A stretch of DNA of 64,000 nucleotides from Clostridium simiarum (GCF_018919175.1 NZ_JAHLQL010000002.1:342817-406816), one strand, 5' to 3'; counted from the stretch's first letter, positions 37,722-47,518 are shown. Numbers and translations: made by a program. Notes: generated by a model from the letters alone, not told the origin.

Positions 37722-38397
37722 CTTATTTGTATTTATATGTACACACTAAATTAAAATTAATGGAATGTATAGACGATAAAGGGGTATAGAATTTGCATTT
37801 GCAAATTAAGCTTGCTTAAATGTAGGTAAATTAATTTATGTTGAAATTTATATACAAATCAATTGATCAAATAATAGCTTAAAAATAATTATATTCATAA
37901 TTTCAAGTAAATCCCAACAATAACTAGAAATAAATTGATTAAAAAGAAGGATTTACCATAAAAAGTGTAGAATATAAATATTATAAAAGAATATTATAAA
38001 CGGAAAAGGAGATGTTCATATGTTAAAAAAGAAATTAGCATTAGGTTTAGTGGTAATGTCTTGCGTTAGTGTTCTTACATTTGTTAACCCATCAGAGGTT
38101 TTTGCTAAAACCACAGATGAGATGAAGGTAGAAGTAAGGGAAGATAAAAAGGACCTTGTAAGGGCACAATACGCTCTAGAAATAGGTATTGTAAGAGCTG
38201 CTAGTGGATTAAATGTAAGAAGTGGGGCAGGTGCAAATTACGAAAAAATAGGTTTTGTATATTACGGTGAAGAAGTGACGATACGTAAAAGGGATGGTGG
38301 ATGGACATATATAAGCTACCTTACTTCCAGTGGAGGAGTTAAATATGGTTGGGTAGCAAGTCAATATATTGAGGGAACTGGGAGATATGACCAGTAA
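37722..38397 (+). repeat. Tandem duplication, unit 2
   Basis: Repeats unit 1 with scattered substitutions and small indels, both in the 313-bp leader and in the gene. It begins downstream of the point matching the unit 1 TTGACA box, so that box was not copied. Confidence 0.85.
38020..38397 (+). CDS. Secreted SH3b-domain protein, copy 2
   Basis: A 125-aa paralogue of the previous gene with the same signal peptide (cleavage after VFA) and SH3b domain (GLNVRSGAGANYEKIG, YGWVASQYI). The signal peptide and linker are nearly unchanged; most differences lie in the SH3b domain. Both genes keep full-length frames, so both are probably functional. The ribosome site AAAGGAGATGTTCAT is identical to copy 1. 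A terminator follows, so this may end a two-gene transcript. Confidence 0.88.
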   Translation: MLKKKLALGLVVMSCVSVLTFVNPSEVFAKTTDEMKVEVREDKKDLVRAQYALEIGIVRAASGLNVRSGAGANYEKIGFVYYGEEVTIRKRDGGWTYISYLTSSGGVKYGWVASQYIEGTGRYDQ

Positions 38398-38426
38398 ATC
38401 ATAACTATAATAGAAAAGACATGTGT

Positions 38427-38460
38427 AAAAGAGCAGGTACAAAACTACCTGCTCTTTTTC
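38427..38460 (+). terminator. Terminator after the SH3b pair
   Basis: AAAAGAGCAGGTA and TACCTGCTCTTTT form a 13-bp stem with a six-base loop and a T-run. Confidence 0.92.
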
Positions 38461-39284
38461 ATATAATCATTGTTAAAAATATTTAACTCACTCGTGGATA
38501 GGTTATTGATTTTTTAGCAATGTTTCAGGTTATTGATTAGCCCAAATAATTTCAGGAAAAGGAGGTTTTAGACTAAGAAGGATAAAGACTTTTTTCTTTT
38601 GTAATTATATGATTAAAGCACCTGGAAACGTGTTTAAAATAAGCATTATATAAGATAACTATAGATAAATTAATATTAAGTATAAAGTAATAAAGAAGTT
38701 AATATTATTAATTTTATAAAATATGCAGGAAAAATACCGGAAAACTATTAGGATGTAACAAAAAAATAATATGGAAATAGGCTTTACATAAAATTAAATT
38801 TATGATATAAATTTTTAATATAAACTCAAATATGAAAAAAAATTAGAAGTTCGTAGATAATTAAGGTGTAAGACAATGATTTGTCATTAAAAGGAGAAAA
38901 ATTTTAATAAAACCGTTAAAATAATAAAATTGACAGAGAATTTGATATATGCTAATATAGATTTATCTAATTAATTGTTAACACGTTAAAATTTATTCAT
39001 TTTTAACTAGATATTTCAAACATATTGAGCAATTCAGTGGGTTATCCATGTTAACAGTTTATTAATAACATAATTTCATTAGAATTCTAACCTATTTTAT
39101 ATTATCATTTGTTTTTCCAATTTGATTTATCAGAATTTTTAATATGTTTTTATTATTTGATATAATGTAATATTAAACTAAGTTAAGTTCATTGTTTCTG
39201 TAAAATACTAGTAGATGGGGATGTTTTATAGAAACAATGTTATTTAAATAAAATAATATAGAAAGATAAAGAGGGGGAAAGTTT
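38461..39284 (+). other. Long noncoding region and leader upstream of oppA
   Basis: This 824-bp A/T-rich stretch has no supported gene. It contains the direct repeat GGTTATTGATT (near 38501 and 38530) and two AAGGAGG-like sites without start codons. A promoter TTGACA (38930-38935) and TAATAT (38953-38958) has a 17-base spacer. A second TATAAT lies at 39161-39166. If the first promoter serves oppA, the leader is about 320 nt. Confidence 0.5.
39190..39239 (+). promoter_or_regulatory. Long hairpin in the oppA leader
   Basis: CATTGTTTCTGTAAAA (39190-39205) pairs with TTTTATAGAAACAATG (39224-39239), a 16-bp stem with one G-U and an 18-base G-rich loop. No T-run follows, so it is not a terminator. 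It ends 45 bp before the ATG. Confidence 0.5.
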
Positions 39285-41003
39285 ATGAAAAGAAATAAGC
39301 TTCTTGCTACATTAGCTGGAGTTACCACTTTAGCAGTAACATTAACAGCTTGTGGTAGTAAAGAACCTGCACAAGATGAAGGAAAAAAAGTAGAAGGTGA
39401 CTTAACAAATAAAACAACTGAAGTTATAAAGGCTGAAGATCCTTCAAAAAGCCCAGACACAGCTAATAGCAGAAAAGATACTATAGTTATAGGGATAGAC
39501 GATACAAAAGGAGTATTTAATCCACTTTATGCTAAAACGGCATATGATCAATATGTAGTTAAAGCTATGTTTGCTTCTATAATGGATGTTAAACTTGATG
39601 GAAGTCTTGAACCTGCTTTAGGTGATGTTAAAGCCTCAGAAGACTTAAAGACCTATACTATCACTTTAAAGGATGGATTAAAGTGGAATGATGGAAAACC
39701 AATAACAACTGATGACATAGAGTTTAGCTTTATGGTTTTGAGTGATAAAAAATTTGATGGTAACTTTGATATGCCAAACTTAAATGTAAAAGGCTGGAGA
39801 GAATATAATGAAGGAACATCAGATAAGATTTCTGGTTTAGAAAAAGTTGATGATAAAGTTATTAAAATTCATCTAGAAGAGCCTAACTCAGCGGCTTTAT
39901 ATGATGTTGCAATAAGACCAATACCTAAGCACTTCTATTCACAATATTATAGCCAAGGTGAAGCGGACAAGCTTATGCAAGTTCATAGAGCACCTGGGGT
40001 GTTCTCAGGACCATATAAATTAAAAGACTTTAAACAAGGACAAAGTGCAACCTTAGAGGCTAATGAGAATTACTATAAAGGAAAGGCAAAGATTCCTAAT
40101 TTAATATATAAAGTTACAAATAAACAGACTGCGATGCAACAGTTAGAAACTGGAGAAGTTGATATGAACATTCTAACAGTTAATCCAGAAAATATTGAAC
40201 AAGCTAAGGGCAAAGGATTCTTAGATCTAAGCATATATCCTACAAATGGATATGGATATATAGCTTTTAATCACAGAAATGAAGCTTTAAAAGATCAAAA
40301 GGTTCGTCAAGCCTTAACCTTTGGTTTAGATAGAAAGGCTATAGTAGATAATGTTTATAAAGGATATGCAGATGTTATTAATATCCCAGAAAGTAAAGTT
40401 TCATTGTACTTTACTGATGATGTAGAAAAATATGAGTACAATGCAGAAAAAGCTAACCAGTTACTTGATGAAGCAGGATGGAAGAAAGGTTCTAGTGGAA
40501 TCAGAGAAAAGGATGGAAAGAAACTTACATTGAAATTCTTAGCTTCTACACCAAATGAGGTTAATGAAGCTATAATTCCTATAGCTAAAGAAAATTATAA
40601 AGCTCTAGGTATAGAGTTTAACCCAGAACAAATGGATTTTAATACTATAAGTACTAAAGTAGAAGATGAAAATGCTGATTATGATATGTACTTCATGGCT
40701 TGGGGATTAACTCCAGAGCCAGATTCAAGTGCTATATTTAAAACTAAAGGTGCTTTAAATAGAAATGGATACTCAAATCCAAAGATTGATGAATTGTTAT
40801 CAAAAGGAACTAAGACTAATAAATTCGAAGAAAGAAAGAAAGTATATCACGAGTTTTATAAAGAAGTAAACAAAGATCTTCCATATATATTCGTTTATCA
40901 AAGAAGAGATATGTGGGCTGTTAACGCAAGAGTTAAGGGTGTAAATATATCTCCATATAGAGACTTTACTTATGACTTAGATAAATATGAGTTACAACAA
41001 TAA
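39285..41003 (+). CDS. oppA: Oligopeptide ABC transporter, substrate-binding lipoprotein
   Basis: A 572-aa extracytoplasmic peptide-binding protein of the SBP_bac_5 family. The lipobox TLTAC puts the lipidated Cys at residue 23. DGLKWNDGKPITTDDIEFS and the tail YIFVYQRRDMWAVNARVKG are family landmarks. AAGAGGGGGAAAG precedes ATG. It is first gene of oppABCDF, and a GC-rich hairpin after its stop probably lowers expression of the membrane genes relative to the binding protein. Confidence 0.93.
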   Translation: MKRNKLLATLAGVTTLAVTLTACGSKEPAQDEGKKVEGDLTNKTTEVIKAEDPSKSPDTANSRKDTIVIGIDDTKGVFNPLYAKTAYDQYVVKAMFASIMDVKLDGSLEPALGDVKASEDLKTYTITLKDGLKWNDGKPITTDDIEFSFMVLSDKKFDGNFDMPNLNVKGWREYNEGTSDKISGLEKVDDKVIKIHLEEPNSAALYDVAIRPIPKHFYSQYYSQGEADKLMQVHRAPGVFSGPYKLKDFKQGQSATLEANENYYKGKAKIPNLIYKVTNKQTAMQQLETGEVDMNILTVNPENIEQAKGKGFLDLSIYPTNGYGYIAFNHRNEALKDQKVRQALTFGLDRKAIVDNVYKGYADVINIPESKVSLYFTDDVEKYEYNAEKANQLLDEAGWKKGSSGIREKDGKKLTLKFLASTPNEVNEAIIPIAKENYKALGIEFNPEQMDFNTISTKVEDENADYDMYFMAWGLTPEPDSSAIFKTKGALNRNGYSNPKIDELLSKGTKTNKFEERKKVYHEFYKEVNKDLPYIFVYQRRDMWAVNARVKGVNISPYRDFTYDLDKYELQQ

Positions 41004-41014
41004 TTAATTTATTA

Positions 41015-41036
41015 TGTGCCCGGTAATCCGGGCACA
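41015..41036 (+). terminator. Intercistronic GC-rich hairpin between oppA and oppB
   Basis: TGTGCCCGG-taat-CCGGGCACA is a perfect 9-bp stem, very GC-rich for this genome, followed by TTTAGG rather than a full T-run. It probably acts as a partial terminator or mRNA stabiliser. Confidence 0.7.
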
Positions 41037-41070
41037 TTTAGGATATATTATTTGGAATGGGGGATAAATA

Positions 41071-42030
41071 ATGAGGCAATATATAATTAGAAGGCTTCTA
41101 CAAATGATACCAGTTATATTGGGGGTATCTATACTTTTATTTACGATTTTTGCCCTAGCGCCAGGAGATGTTGTAAGCGCCGAAAATCCAAAAATGAGCG
41201 AAGAGAGAAAACAAGAATTAAGAAGACAATATGGATTAGAGGGAACTATACCAGAAAGATACATAAATTGGGCGTCAAAGGCTATTAAGTTTGATTTTGG
41301 AACATCAATAAAACATCAAAGTCCAGTTAAGGAAGTAATAAACTCTTATGTTTGGAATTCATTTATTTTATCAATAACATCATTTATAGTAAGTGTTATA
41401 TTAGCAGTGCCCATAGGAGTAATTTCCGCTACTAAGCAGTACTCCGGATTTGATATGTTTTTTACTGTTTTTGCTTTAATTGGAATTTCCATACCATCGT
41501 TCTTCTTTGGTATGTTACTTATAAAACTGTTCGCTGTGGATTTAAGATTGTTCCCTGTGTCGGGCATGACATCCCTTGGAGGGAATAGAACAGGAATTGC
41601 TCATGTGTTAGATGTTATGAAACATATGTTCTTACCGTTTATAGTTTTAACATTAAGTGGTGTAGCTTCACTTATGAGGTATACTAGAACTAGTATGCTT
41701 GAGGTTATAAGACAGGATTATGTAAGAACAGCTAGGTCTAAGGGGTTAAGTGAAAAAGTTGTAGTATACAAGCATGCTCTAAGAAATGGTTTAATACCAG
41801 TTATAACTATGTTAGGGTTCTATTTACCAAGTTTGTTTGGTGGAGCTATCATCACAGAGCAAATATTTGTATGGCCTGGTATAGGTAAGGTAGCTATAGA
41901 AGCTATTAATGGAAGAGACTACCCTCTATTGATGGGATTTGAAATGCTTTTGGCGATACTAACGTTATTTGGTAATCTTATTGCAGATATCACATATGCA
42001 TTAGTAGATCCAAGAATTAGACTTAAATAG
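41071..42030 (+). CDS. oppB: Oligopeptide ABC transporter permease
   Basis: A 319-aa inner-membrane permease with six predicted helices. The N-terminal MRQYIIRRLLQMIPVILGVS and the cytoplasmic EAA loop (RTARSKGLSEKVVVYKHALR) are typical of DppB/OppB proteins. The EAA loop contacts the ATPases OppD and OppF. GGGGGATAAATA precedes ATG. It lies 11 bp before oppC. Confidence 0.94.
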   Translation: MRQYIIRRLLQMIPVILGVSILLFTIFALAPGDVVSAENPKMSEERKQELRRQYGLEGTIPERYINWASKAIKFDFGTSIKHQSPVKEVINSYVWNSFILSITSFIVSVILAVPIGVISATKQYSGFDMFFTVFALIGISIPSFFFGMLLIKLFAVDLRLFPVSGMTSLGGNRTGIAHVLDVMKHMFLPFIVLTLSGVASLMRYTRTSMLEVIRQDYVRTARSKGLSEKVVVYKHALRNGLIPVITMLGFYLPSLFGGAIITEQIFVWPGIGKVAIEAINGRDYPLLMGFEMLLAILTLFGNLIADITYALVDPRIRLK

Positions 42031-42041
42031 GGGGTGAGGAT

Positions 42042-42974
42042 ATGGCGAAAAGTGAAATAAAAGATAAAAATACTAATAATACGTCAGTGGTTGAAAAAAA
42101 GGAAAAGATAGAAACGCCTTTTAAAACCATATGGAAAAGATTAAAGAAAAATAAACTAGCTATGGCTGGATTAGGTATATTAATATTTATGATTTTGGCG
42201 TGTGTAATAGGTCCATTATTTACTAAGGATCCAAATGCAAAAAATTATGCTAGTGGCTTCGCTAAACCTTCTTCTAAATTTTTGCTTGGAAGTGACAGTT
42301 TGGGTAGGGATATTTTAGCAAGAACATTAGTTGCAGGTAGAATATCTTTATTTGTTGGTATAGCATCTGTTGTTATACAAGTTGTTATAGGAAGTACATT
42401 AGGAGTTGTGGCAGGTTATTATGGTGGAATAGTAGATACTATTATAATGAGAATTGTTGATATATTTATGAGTATACCACAATTGCCAATCCTTATAGTT
42501 CTTGCGGCTATTCTTTCAGATTTAGGTGTACCACCTGAAAAAAGAATATTTGTAGTTATGGCAGTTATAGGTTTGCTACACTGGCCAGCACTATGCCGTA
42601 TGGTAAGAGGACAGATATTATCCTTAAGAGAGCAGGAGTATATGCAAGCGGCAGAAGCCCTTGGACTAAACGATAGGAGAAAGATGTTTAAGCACCTTTT
42701 ACCAAACACTATTCCTGTAATTATAGTATCCGCTACTCTAAGCTTAGGGGGAGCGATTTTATCAGAATCAACACTTAGTTTCTTAGGACTTGGAGTTCAA
42801 CCTCCAACACCATCTTGGGGTAATATGATACAGACAGTTTACGATATGTATAACATTCAATATAGACCATGGTTATGGTTACCACCAGGAATTTGTATAT
42901 TCCTAACTGTTATGGCTATAAACCTATTAGGTGATGGATTAAGAGACGCAATAGACCCTAAGTTGAAGAAGTAG
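42042..42974 (+). CDS. oppC: Oligopeptide ABC transporter permease
   Basis: A 310-aa second permease of the Opp system. A cytoplasmic N-terminal tail of about 40 residues is followed by six helices. The SDSLGRDILARTL motif and EAA loop (QAAEALGLNDRRKMFKHLLP) are those of OppC/DppC. The ribosome site is GGGGGTGAGG. It forms the channel with OppB. Confidence 0.94.
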   Translation: MAKSEIKDKNTNNTSVVEKKEKIETPFKTIWKRLKKNKLAMAGLGILIFMILACVIGPLFTKDPNAKNYASGFAKPSSKFLLGSDSLGRDILARTLVAGRISLFVGIASVVIQVVIGSTLGVVAGYYGGIVDTIIMRIVDIFMSIPQLPILIVLAAILSDLGVPPEKRIFVVMAVIGLLHWPALCRMVRGQILSLREQEYMQAAEALGLNDRRKMFKHLLPNTIPVIIVSATLSLGGAILSESTLSFLGLGVQPPTPSWGNMIQTVYDMYNIQYRPWLWLPPGICIFLTVMAINLLGDGLRDAIDPKLKK

Positions 42975-42987
42975 AGAGGTGAGAATT

Positions 42988-43965
42988 ATGGCTAAGGATT
43001 TAGTTGAATTTAGAAATCTAAAAACTTATTTTTATACAGAAGATGGAATCGTTAAGGCGGTTAATGATGTAAGTTTTAAAATAAAAGAAGGAGAGACTGT
43101 AGGAATTGTTGGAGAATCAGGATGTGGTAAGTCTGTTACTTCCATGTCTTTAATGAGACTTATTCCTAACCCTCCAGGAAAAATAGTAGATGGAGACATT
43201 CTATTTGAAGGGAAAAGTATATTATCCTTAAGTGAAGAAGAAATGAGGGAAGTAAGAGGAAATAAGATGTCTGTTATATTCCAAGAGCCTATGACCTCTT
43301 TAAATCCTGTATTTACTGTAGGATATCAAATATCTGAAGCAGTTATTCTTCACCAAAAGTTAAGTAAAGAAGAAGCTAGAAAAAAAGCTATAGAAATGAT
43401 AAAACTTGTTGGTATTCCAAGAGCAGAAGAAATTGTTGATGCGTATCCACACGAGCTTAGTGGTGGTATGAGACAAAGAATTATGATAGCTATGGCATTA
43501 TCCTGTAATCCAAGGCTACTTATTGCTGACGAACCAACAACGGCTCTTGATGTTACAATTCAAGCACAGATATTAGACTTAATGAGAAACATAAAAGAAA
43601 AATTAAATACATCCATAATGCTTATAACTCATGATCTTGGAGTTATAGCTGAAATGGCAGATTATGTTGTTGTTATGTATGCTGGTAAGGTTGTTGAAGA
43701 AGCTTCTGTTGAAACATTATTTAAAAAACCTATGCATCCATACACCACAGGATTATTAAAATCAAAACCAGCTTTAAATCAAGACGAAAAAAGATTATAC
43801 TCTATCCCTGGACAAGTTCCAAATCCAATAGGAATGCCAGATAACTGTTACTTCTGCGAGAGATGTGAAAAGGCTATGGATATCTGTAAAAAACAGATTC
43901 CACCATTAATTGAGATTGAGCCAGGACATAAGGTAGCATGTTGGCTTTATGAGGAGGGGAAATAG
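42988..43965 (+). CDS. oppD: Oligopeptide ABC transporter ATP-binding protein
   Basis: A 325-aa ATPase. Walker A GESGCGKS, the signature LSGGMRQRIMIAMAL and Walker B LLIADEPTTALD are complete. The C-terminal oligo_HPY extension holds the Cys set CYFCERCEKAMDIC, which in related proteins binds an Fe-S cluster. I start at ATG 42988, preceded by AGAGGTGAG; the GTG at 42979 lies within that site. The stop is immediately followed by the oppF start. Confidence 0.94.
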   Translation: MAKDLVEFRNLKTYFYTEDGIVKAVNDVSFKIKEGETVGIVGESGCGKSVTSMSLMRLIPNPPGKIVDGDILFEGKSILSLSEEEMREVRGNKMSVIFQEPMTSLNPVFTVGYQISEAVILHQKLSKEEARKKAIEMIKLVGIPRAEEIVDAYPHELSGGMRQRIMIAMALSCNPRLLIADEPTTALDVTIQAQILDLMRNIKEKLNTSIMLITHDLGVIAEMADYVVVMYAGKVVEEASVETLFKKPMHPYTTGLLKSKPALNQDEKRLYSIPGQVPNPIGMPDNCYFCERCEKAMDICKKQIPPLIEIEPGHKVACWLYEEGK

Positions 43966-44934
43966 ATGTCAGAAACAATTTTAAAGGTTGAAAACCTAAA
44001 AAAATATTTTCCTATTAAAGCAGGAGTATTTTCTAAAACAGTTGGTCATGTTAAAGCGGTAGATAATGTTTCCTTTGAAATTAGAAAAGGAGAGACATTA
44101 GGTCTTGTTGGAGAGTCAGGTTGCGGAAAGAGTACCACAGGTAGAACCATATTAAGATTATTAGAAAAAACTGATGGTAAAGTTATATTTCAAAATAAAA
44201 ATATTCATGAGTTAAATAAAAAAGAAATGAGAAGCTTAAGACCAAAAATGCAAATTATATTCCAAGACCCTTATAGCTCATTAAATCCAAGAATGACTAT
44301 AGGTGAGATAATTGGAGAAGCTATGTTGCAGCATGGACTAGCTACAAAGGATAATATTAGTGATAAAGTTTTAGATACAATGAAACTTTGTGGACTTGCT
44401 CCTTATCACATAAGAAGATATCCTCATGAGTTTTCAGGGGGACAAAGACAAAGAATAGGTATAGCTAGAGCGCTTATAATGAACCCAGAGTTTATAGTTG
44501 CTGATGAGCCAGTATCAGCTCTTGACGTTTCAATACAGTCACAGGTAATAAACTTAATGATGGATTCTCAAGAAAAGTATGGGTTCTCATATTTGTTTAT
44601 ATCACATGACTTAAGTGTTGTTAAACATATATCCCATAGGGTTGGAGTTATGTATCTAGGTTCATTAATAGAGCTTGCTCCTAAAAATGAGTTATATGCA
44701 AATCCATTGCATCCATATACTCAGGCATTGCTTTCAGCAGTACCTATACCGGATCCAACTATAAGAAGAGATAGAATAATATTAAAGGGAGATATTCCAA
44801 GCCCAGCAAATCCACCATCAGGATGTAAGTTCCATACAAGATGTCCTTATGCTATGGATGTATGTAGCAAAGAAATTCCGGAATATAAGAACGTAGGAAA
44901 TGATCATTTTGTAGCTTGTCATCTTGTAAAATAA
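43966..44934 (+). CDS. oppF: Oligopeptide ABC transporter ATP-binding protein
   Basis: A 322-aa partner ATPase of OppD. It has Walker A GESGCGKS, the signature [15 protein letters not shown] and Walker [13 protein letters not shown]. The C-terminal oligo_HPY region ends in [17 protein letters not shown] 43966 abuts the oppD stop, with GAGGGGAAATAG as the ribosome site. It is last gene of the operon. Confidence 0.94.
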   Translation: MSETILKVENLKKYFPIKAGVFSKTVGHVKAVDNVSFEIRKGETLGLVGESGCGKSTTGRTILRLLEKTDGKVIFQNKNIHELNKKEMRSLRPKMQIIFQDPYSSLNPRMTIGEIIGEAMLQHGLATKDNISDKVLDTMKLCGLAPYHIRRYPHEFSGGQRQRIGIARALIMNPEFIVADEPVSALDVSIQSQVINLMMDSQEKYGFSYLFISHDLSVVKHISHRVGVMYLGSLIELAPKNELYANPLHPYTQALLSAVPIPDPTIRRDRIILKGDIPSPANPPSGCKFHTRCPYAMDVCSKEIPEYKNVGNDHFVACHLVK

Positions 44935-44947
44935 TATATTTGAAATT

Positions 44948-44986
44948 TAAAGCATCTAGGGATATTCCTCTAGATGCTTTTTTATT
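44948..44986 (+). terminator. Terminator of the opp operon
   Basis: AAAGCATCTAG and CTAGATGCTTT form an 11-bp stem with a ten-base loop followed by TTTTATTTG. Confidence 0.88.
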
Positions 44987-45069
44987 TGTAAACAATTTAG
45001 TATTTCATAGCATTTAAATTTTCTTTATGATAATATTAATATATAATTTTACTCTTAGGAGGAAAACCA

Positions 45070-45285
45070 ATGTTTTTAAATAACAATCAAGATGATCTTC
45101 AAGGCTTAACCTTTAGACCAGATGAAGAAATAGAAGACAAATCTAAACTTCAAAATAAAAAAATTCCAGCAAAAGAATTATTAGCTATAATATTGGCTCA
45201 GTATTCAATTTTAATACCGATAGCTTTAATTGCTGGAGCAATATTTGCTTTGTTGCTTTTTATACTTACAAGGCTTATGTCATAA
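45070..45285 (+). CDS. Small single-pass membrane protein of unknown function
   Basis: A 71-aa protein with an acidic soluble N-terminal half and one or two hydrophobic segments in residues 38-68 (LLAIILAQYSILIPIALIAG). No family is recognised. AGGAGGAAAACCA precedes ATG and a terminator follows, so it looks like a real monocistronic gene. The hydrophilic face is probably cytoplasmic. Confidence 0.7.
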   Translation: MFLNNNQDDLQGLTFRPDEEIEDKSKLQNKKIPAKELLAIILAQYSILIPIALIAGAIFALLLFILTRLMS

Positions 45286-45309
45286 AAAAGCTATAGTAAA
45301 AGATGTATT

Positions 45310-45349
45310 AGCTAGAATTTTAATTTAAAGTTCTGGCTTTTTCTTATTT
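45310..45349 (+). terminator. Terminator of the small membrane protein gene
   Basis: GCTAGAA and TTCTGGC arms (one T-G pair) surround a 13-base loop and are followed by TTTTTCTTATTTT. Confidence 0.65.
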
Positions 45350-45468
45350 TATAACTATTTATATGTTTTATAACTATTTCCAATAAATTAATACAAACTT
45401 GATTTATGAAGAAAAATAGAATAAAATTTCACTATGTAATAAATTTAATAAAGCTAGGAGTGGTGTTT

Positions 45469-46818
45469 GTGAATAATGTATTGACTTTAGATTTAAAAAG
45501 CACAAGAGATTACATAAAGGATCATGAGGTAAATGCTTTAACTGATGCAGTAAAAGCAGCTCATAATGCATTACATAATGGAACTGGTCTTGGAGCAGAC
45601 TTTTTAGGATGGGTAGATTTACCTATAAATTATGATAAAGAAGAGTTTGAAAGAATAAAAAAAGCTGCTGAAAAAATAAGAAAAAATTCTGAAGTATTAA
45701 TAGTTATAGGAATTGGAGGATCTTATCTTGGAGCTAGGGCAGCTATAGAAATGCTAAATCACAGTTTCTATAATATGTTAGGTAAAGAAGATAGAAAGTC
45801 ACCAGCTATATATTTTGTAGGTAACAACATAAGTTCTACTTATATGGCAGATCTTTTGGATGCTATAAAAGATAAGGAAATATCCGTAAATGTAATTTCT
45901 AAATCAGGTACTACAACAGAACCAGCCATTGCTTTTAGAATATTTAAGGATCTTTTAGAGAAGAAATATGGTAAGGAAGAAGCGAAGAATAGAATATTTG
46001 CCACTACAGACATGAAAAAGGGAGCACTAAAATCACTATCTGATAATGAAGGTTATGAAACCTTTGTTATACCAGATAATGTAGGTGGAAGATTCTCTGT
46101 ATTAACAGCTGTAGGATTACTTCCTATTGCGGTTTCAGGTGTAGATATAGATGAGGTAATGAAAGGGGCATCAGTTTCAAGAGAAGCCTACTCTTCAGAT
46201 AAGTTAGAAGAAAATGACTGCTATAAATATGCAGCAGTTAGAAATGTACTATATAGAAAAGGTAAAACTACAGAAATAATGGTAAATTATGAGCCATCTC
46301 TTCATTATTTTGCTGAATGGTGGAAACAACTATATGGAGAAAGCGAAGGAAAAGATAACAAAGGTATATTCCCAGCGGCTGTTGATTTTTCTACAGACTT
46401 ACACTCCATGGGACAATATATACAAGATGGTATGAGAAATCTATTTGAAACTGTATTAAATGTTGAAAAACCAAGAAAAGAGATAATCATAGAAGAAAGC
46501 AAAGAAAACATAGATGGATTAAATTTTTTAGCTGGAAAAACTATGGATTTTGTAAATAATAAGGCATTTCAAGGAACGGTTTTAGCTCATAATGATGGGG
46601 GAGTTCCTAATATAATAATAAATATTTCTGAGATATCCGCATTTAATTTTGGATATATGGTTTACTTCTTTGAAAAAGCTTGTAGTATAAGTGGATATAT
46701 CTTAGGAGTTAACCCCTTTGATCAACCAGGAGTAGAGGCATATAAGAAAAATATGTTTGCGCTACTTGGAAAACCAGGATTCGAAGATTTAAAGGCTGAA
46801 CTAGAAAAGAGACTATAG
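45469..46818 (+). CDS. pgi: Glucose-6-phosphate isomerase
   Basis: A 449-aa glycolytic isomerase interconverting glucose-6-phosphate and fructose-6-phosphate. [32 protein letters not shown] and [15 protein letters not shown] bind sugar phosphate; the catalytic region includes [10 protein letters not shown] start at GTG 45469, eight bases after AGGAG, which gives the usual bacterial length. The longer frame from 45406 adds 21 residues without a ribosome site. A DUF188 gene follows after 4 bp. Confidence 0.95.
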   Translation: MNNVLTLDLKSTRDYIKDHEVNALTDAVKAAHNALHNGTGLGADFLGWVDLPINYDKEEFERIKKAAEKIRKNSEVLIVIGIGGSYLGARAAIEMLNHSFYNMLGKEDRKSPAIYFVGNNISSTYMADLLDAIKDKEISVNVISKSGTTTEPAIAFRIFKDLLEKKYGKEEAKNRIFATTDMKKGALKSLSDNEGYETFVIPDNVGGRFSVLTAVGLLPIAVSGVDIDEVMKGASVSREAYSSDKLEENDCYKYAAVRNVLYRKGKTTEIMVNYEPSLHYFAEWWKQLYGESEGKDNKGIFPAAVDFSTDLHSMGQYIQDGMRNLFETVLNVEKPRKEIIIEESKENIDGLNFLAGKTMDFVNNKAFQGTVLAHNDGGVPNIIINISEISAFNFGYMVYFFEKACSISGYILGVNPFDQPGVEAYKKNMFALLGKPGFEDLKAELEKRL

Positions 46819-46822
46819 CTTT

Positions 46823-47263
46823 ATGAAGGTAGTAGTTGATGGAGACTCATGTCCATCCAGAAATATAATAGAAAAGGCAGCAAGAGAACTTTCTGTAGAG
46901 ATGGAGATATTTTGTGATGTAAATCACCATATAACCAGTGAATACAGTAAGGTTATATATATGGATAGTGGGTTTCAAAGTGTAGATATGGCTATATTTA
47001 ATAGTATAAAGTCAGGAGATATAGTTGTAACTGGGGACTTTGGAGTGGCATCTATGGTAATTGGTAAAAAGGCCTATGCTATATCACCAAAAGGCTATGT
47101 TTTTGATGAAGATAATATGGATAGACTTTTATTTGAAAGACATATATCTCAAAAGGTTAGAAGGTCTGGAGGTAGAACTCAAGGACCAAAGAAACGGCTT
47201 AAAGAAGATGATGTAAGGCTTTATGAAAGTTTAAAAACACTCATTATGAAAGCAAATGAATAA
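46823..47263 (+). CDS. YaiI/YqxD family protein (DUF188)
   Basis: A 146-aa protein of a widespread family with a PIN-like fold. VDGDSCPSRNIIEKAA at the N terminus and VVTGDFGVASMVIGKKAYAISPKGYVF in mid-sequence are diagnostic, and the C terminus has the basic SGGRTQGPKKRLK. The acidic residues suggest a nuclease-like metal site, but no function is established. It starts 4 bp after pgi and is translationally coupled to it. Confidence 0.92.
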   Translation: MKVVVDGDSCPSRNIIEKAARELSVEMEIFCDVNHHITSEYSKVIYMDSGFQSVDMAIFNSIKSGDIVVTGDFGVASMVIGKKAYAISPKGYVFDEDNMDRLLFERHISQKVRRSGGRTQGPKKRLKEDDVRLYESLKTLIMKANE

Positions 47264-47268
47264 TTATA

Positions 47269-47308
47269 AAGAAAGAACCCAAAAGTTTAACTTTTGGGTT
47301 CTTTCTCT
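47269..47308. terminator. Bidirectional terminator
   Basis: AGAAAGAACCCAAAAGTT pairs with AACTTTTGGGTTCTTTCT, an unusually long stem with a minimal loop, between the convergent DUF188 gene and a small minus-strand gene. Confidence 0.88.
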
Positions 47309-47498
47309 AATCACCGGGTTTGTATCCTCTTTTTCTATAATTCTCTGGTGGAATTTCTGGAAATAATATACCGTTATCTAATCTCTCGATTTGAGGAGCA
47401 CCATTACTGCTATTTACAAGATAATTAGGATTATCGATACTTCCATTATGAGGATTATTATTTAATAACTTTTCAATGACATCTTCATATCTTTTCAT
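47307..47498 (-). CDS. Small hypothetical protein, 63 aa
   Basis: A 63-aa polar protein with many Asn, Pro and Gly and a basic C-terminal end (PPENYRKRGYKPGD). No family is recognised and no signal peptide or membrane segment is visible. The ATG at 47498 has no ribosome site of its own. A strong AGGAGGTGA lies upstream in front of a 7-codon ORF whose stop overlaps this ATG (ATGA), so translation is probably coupled. The paired terminator supports a transcribed gene. Confidence 0.6.
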   Translation of the reverse strand: MKRYEDVIEKLLNNNPHNGSIDNPNYLVNSSNGAPQIERLDNGILFPEIPPENYRKRGYKPGD

Positions 47499-47518
47499 AA
47501 AAGGGGATTATATCCCAT
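47495..47518 (-). CDS. Seven-codon upstream ORF, MGYNPLL
   Basis: ATG 47518 lies directly after AAAGGAGGTGA and encodes MGYNPLL followed by TGA, which overlaps the next ATG by two bases. The hairpin GGGAT-ATA-ATCCC spans this stretch. It could be a leader peptide for coupling, or the hairpin could bring the strong ribosome site close to ATG 47498. Confidence 0.45.
   Translation of the reverse strand: MGYNPLL

Noticed and set aside
38530..38660. Small ORF after AAAGGAGG in the gap before oppA
   Set aside because: There is no start codon at proper spacing and the frame is short with no coding features.
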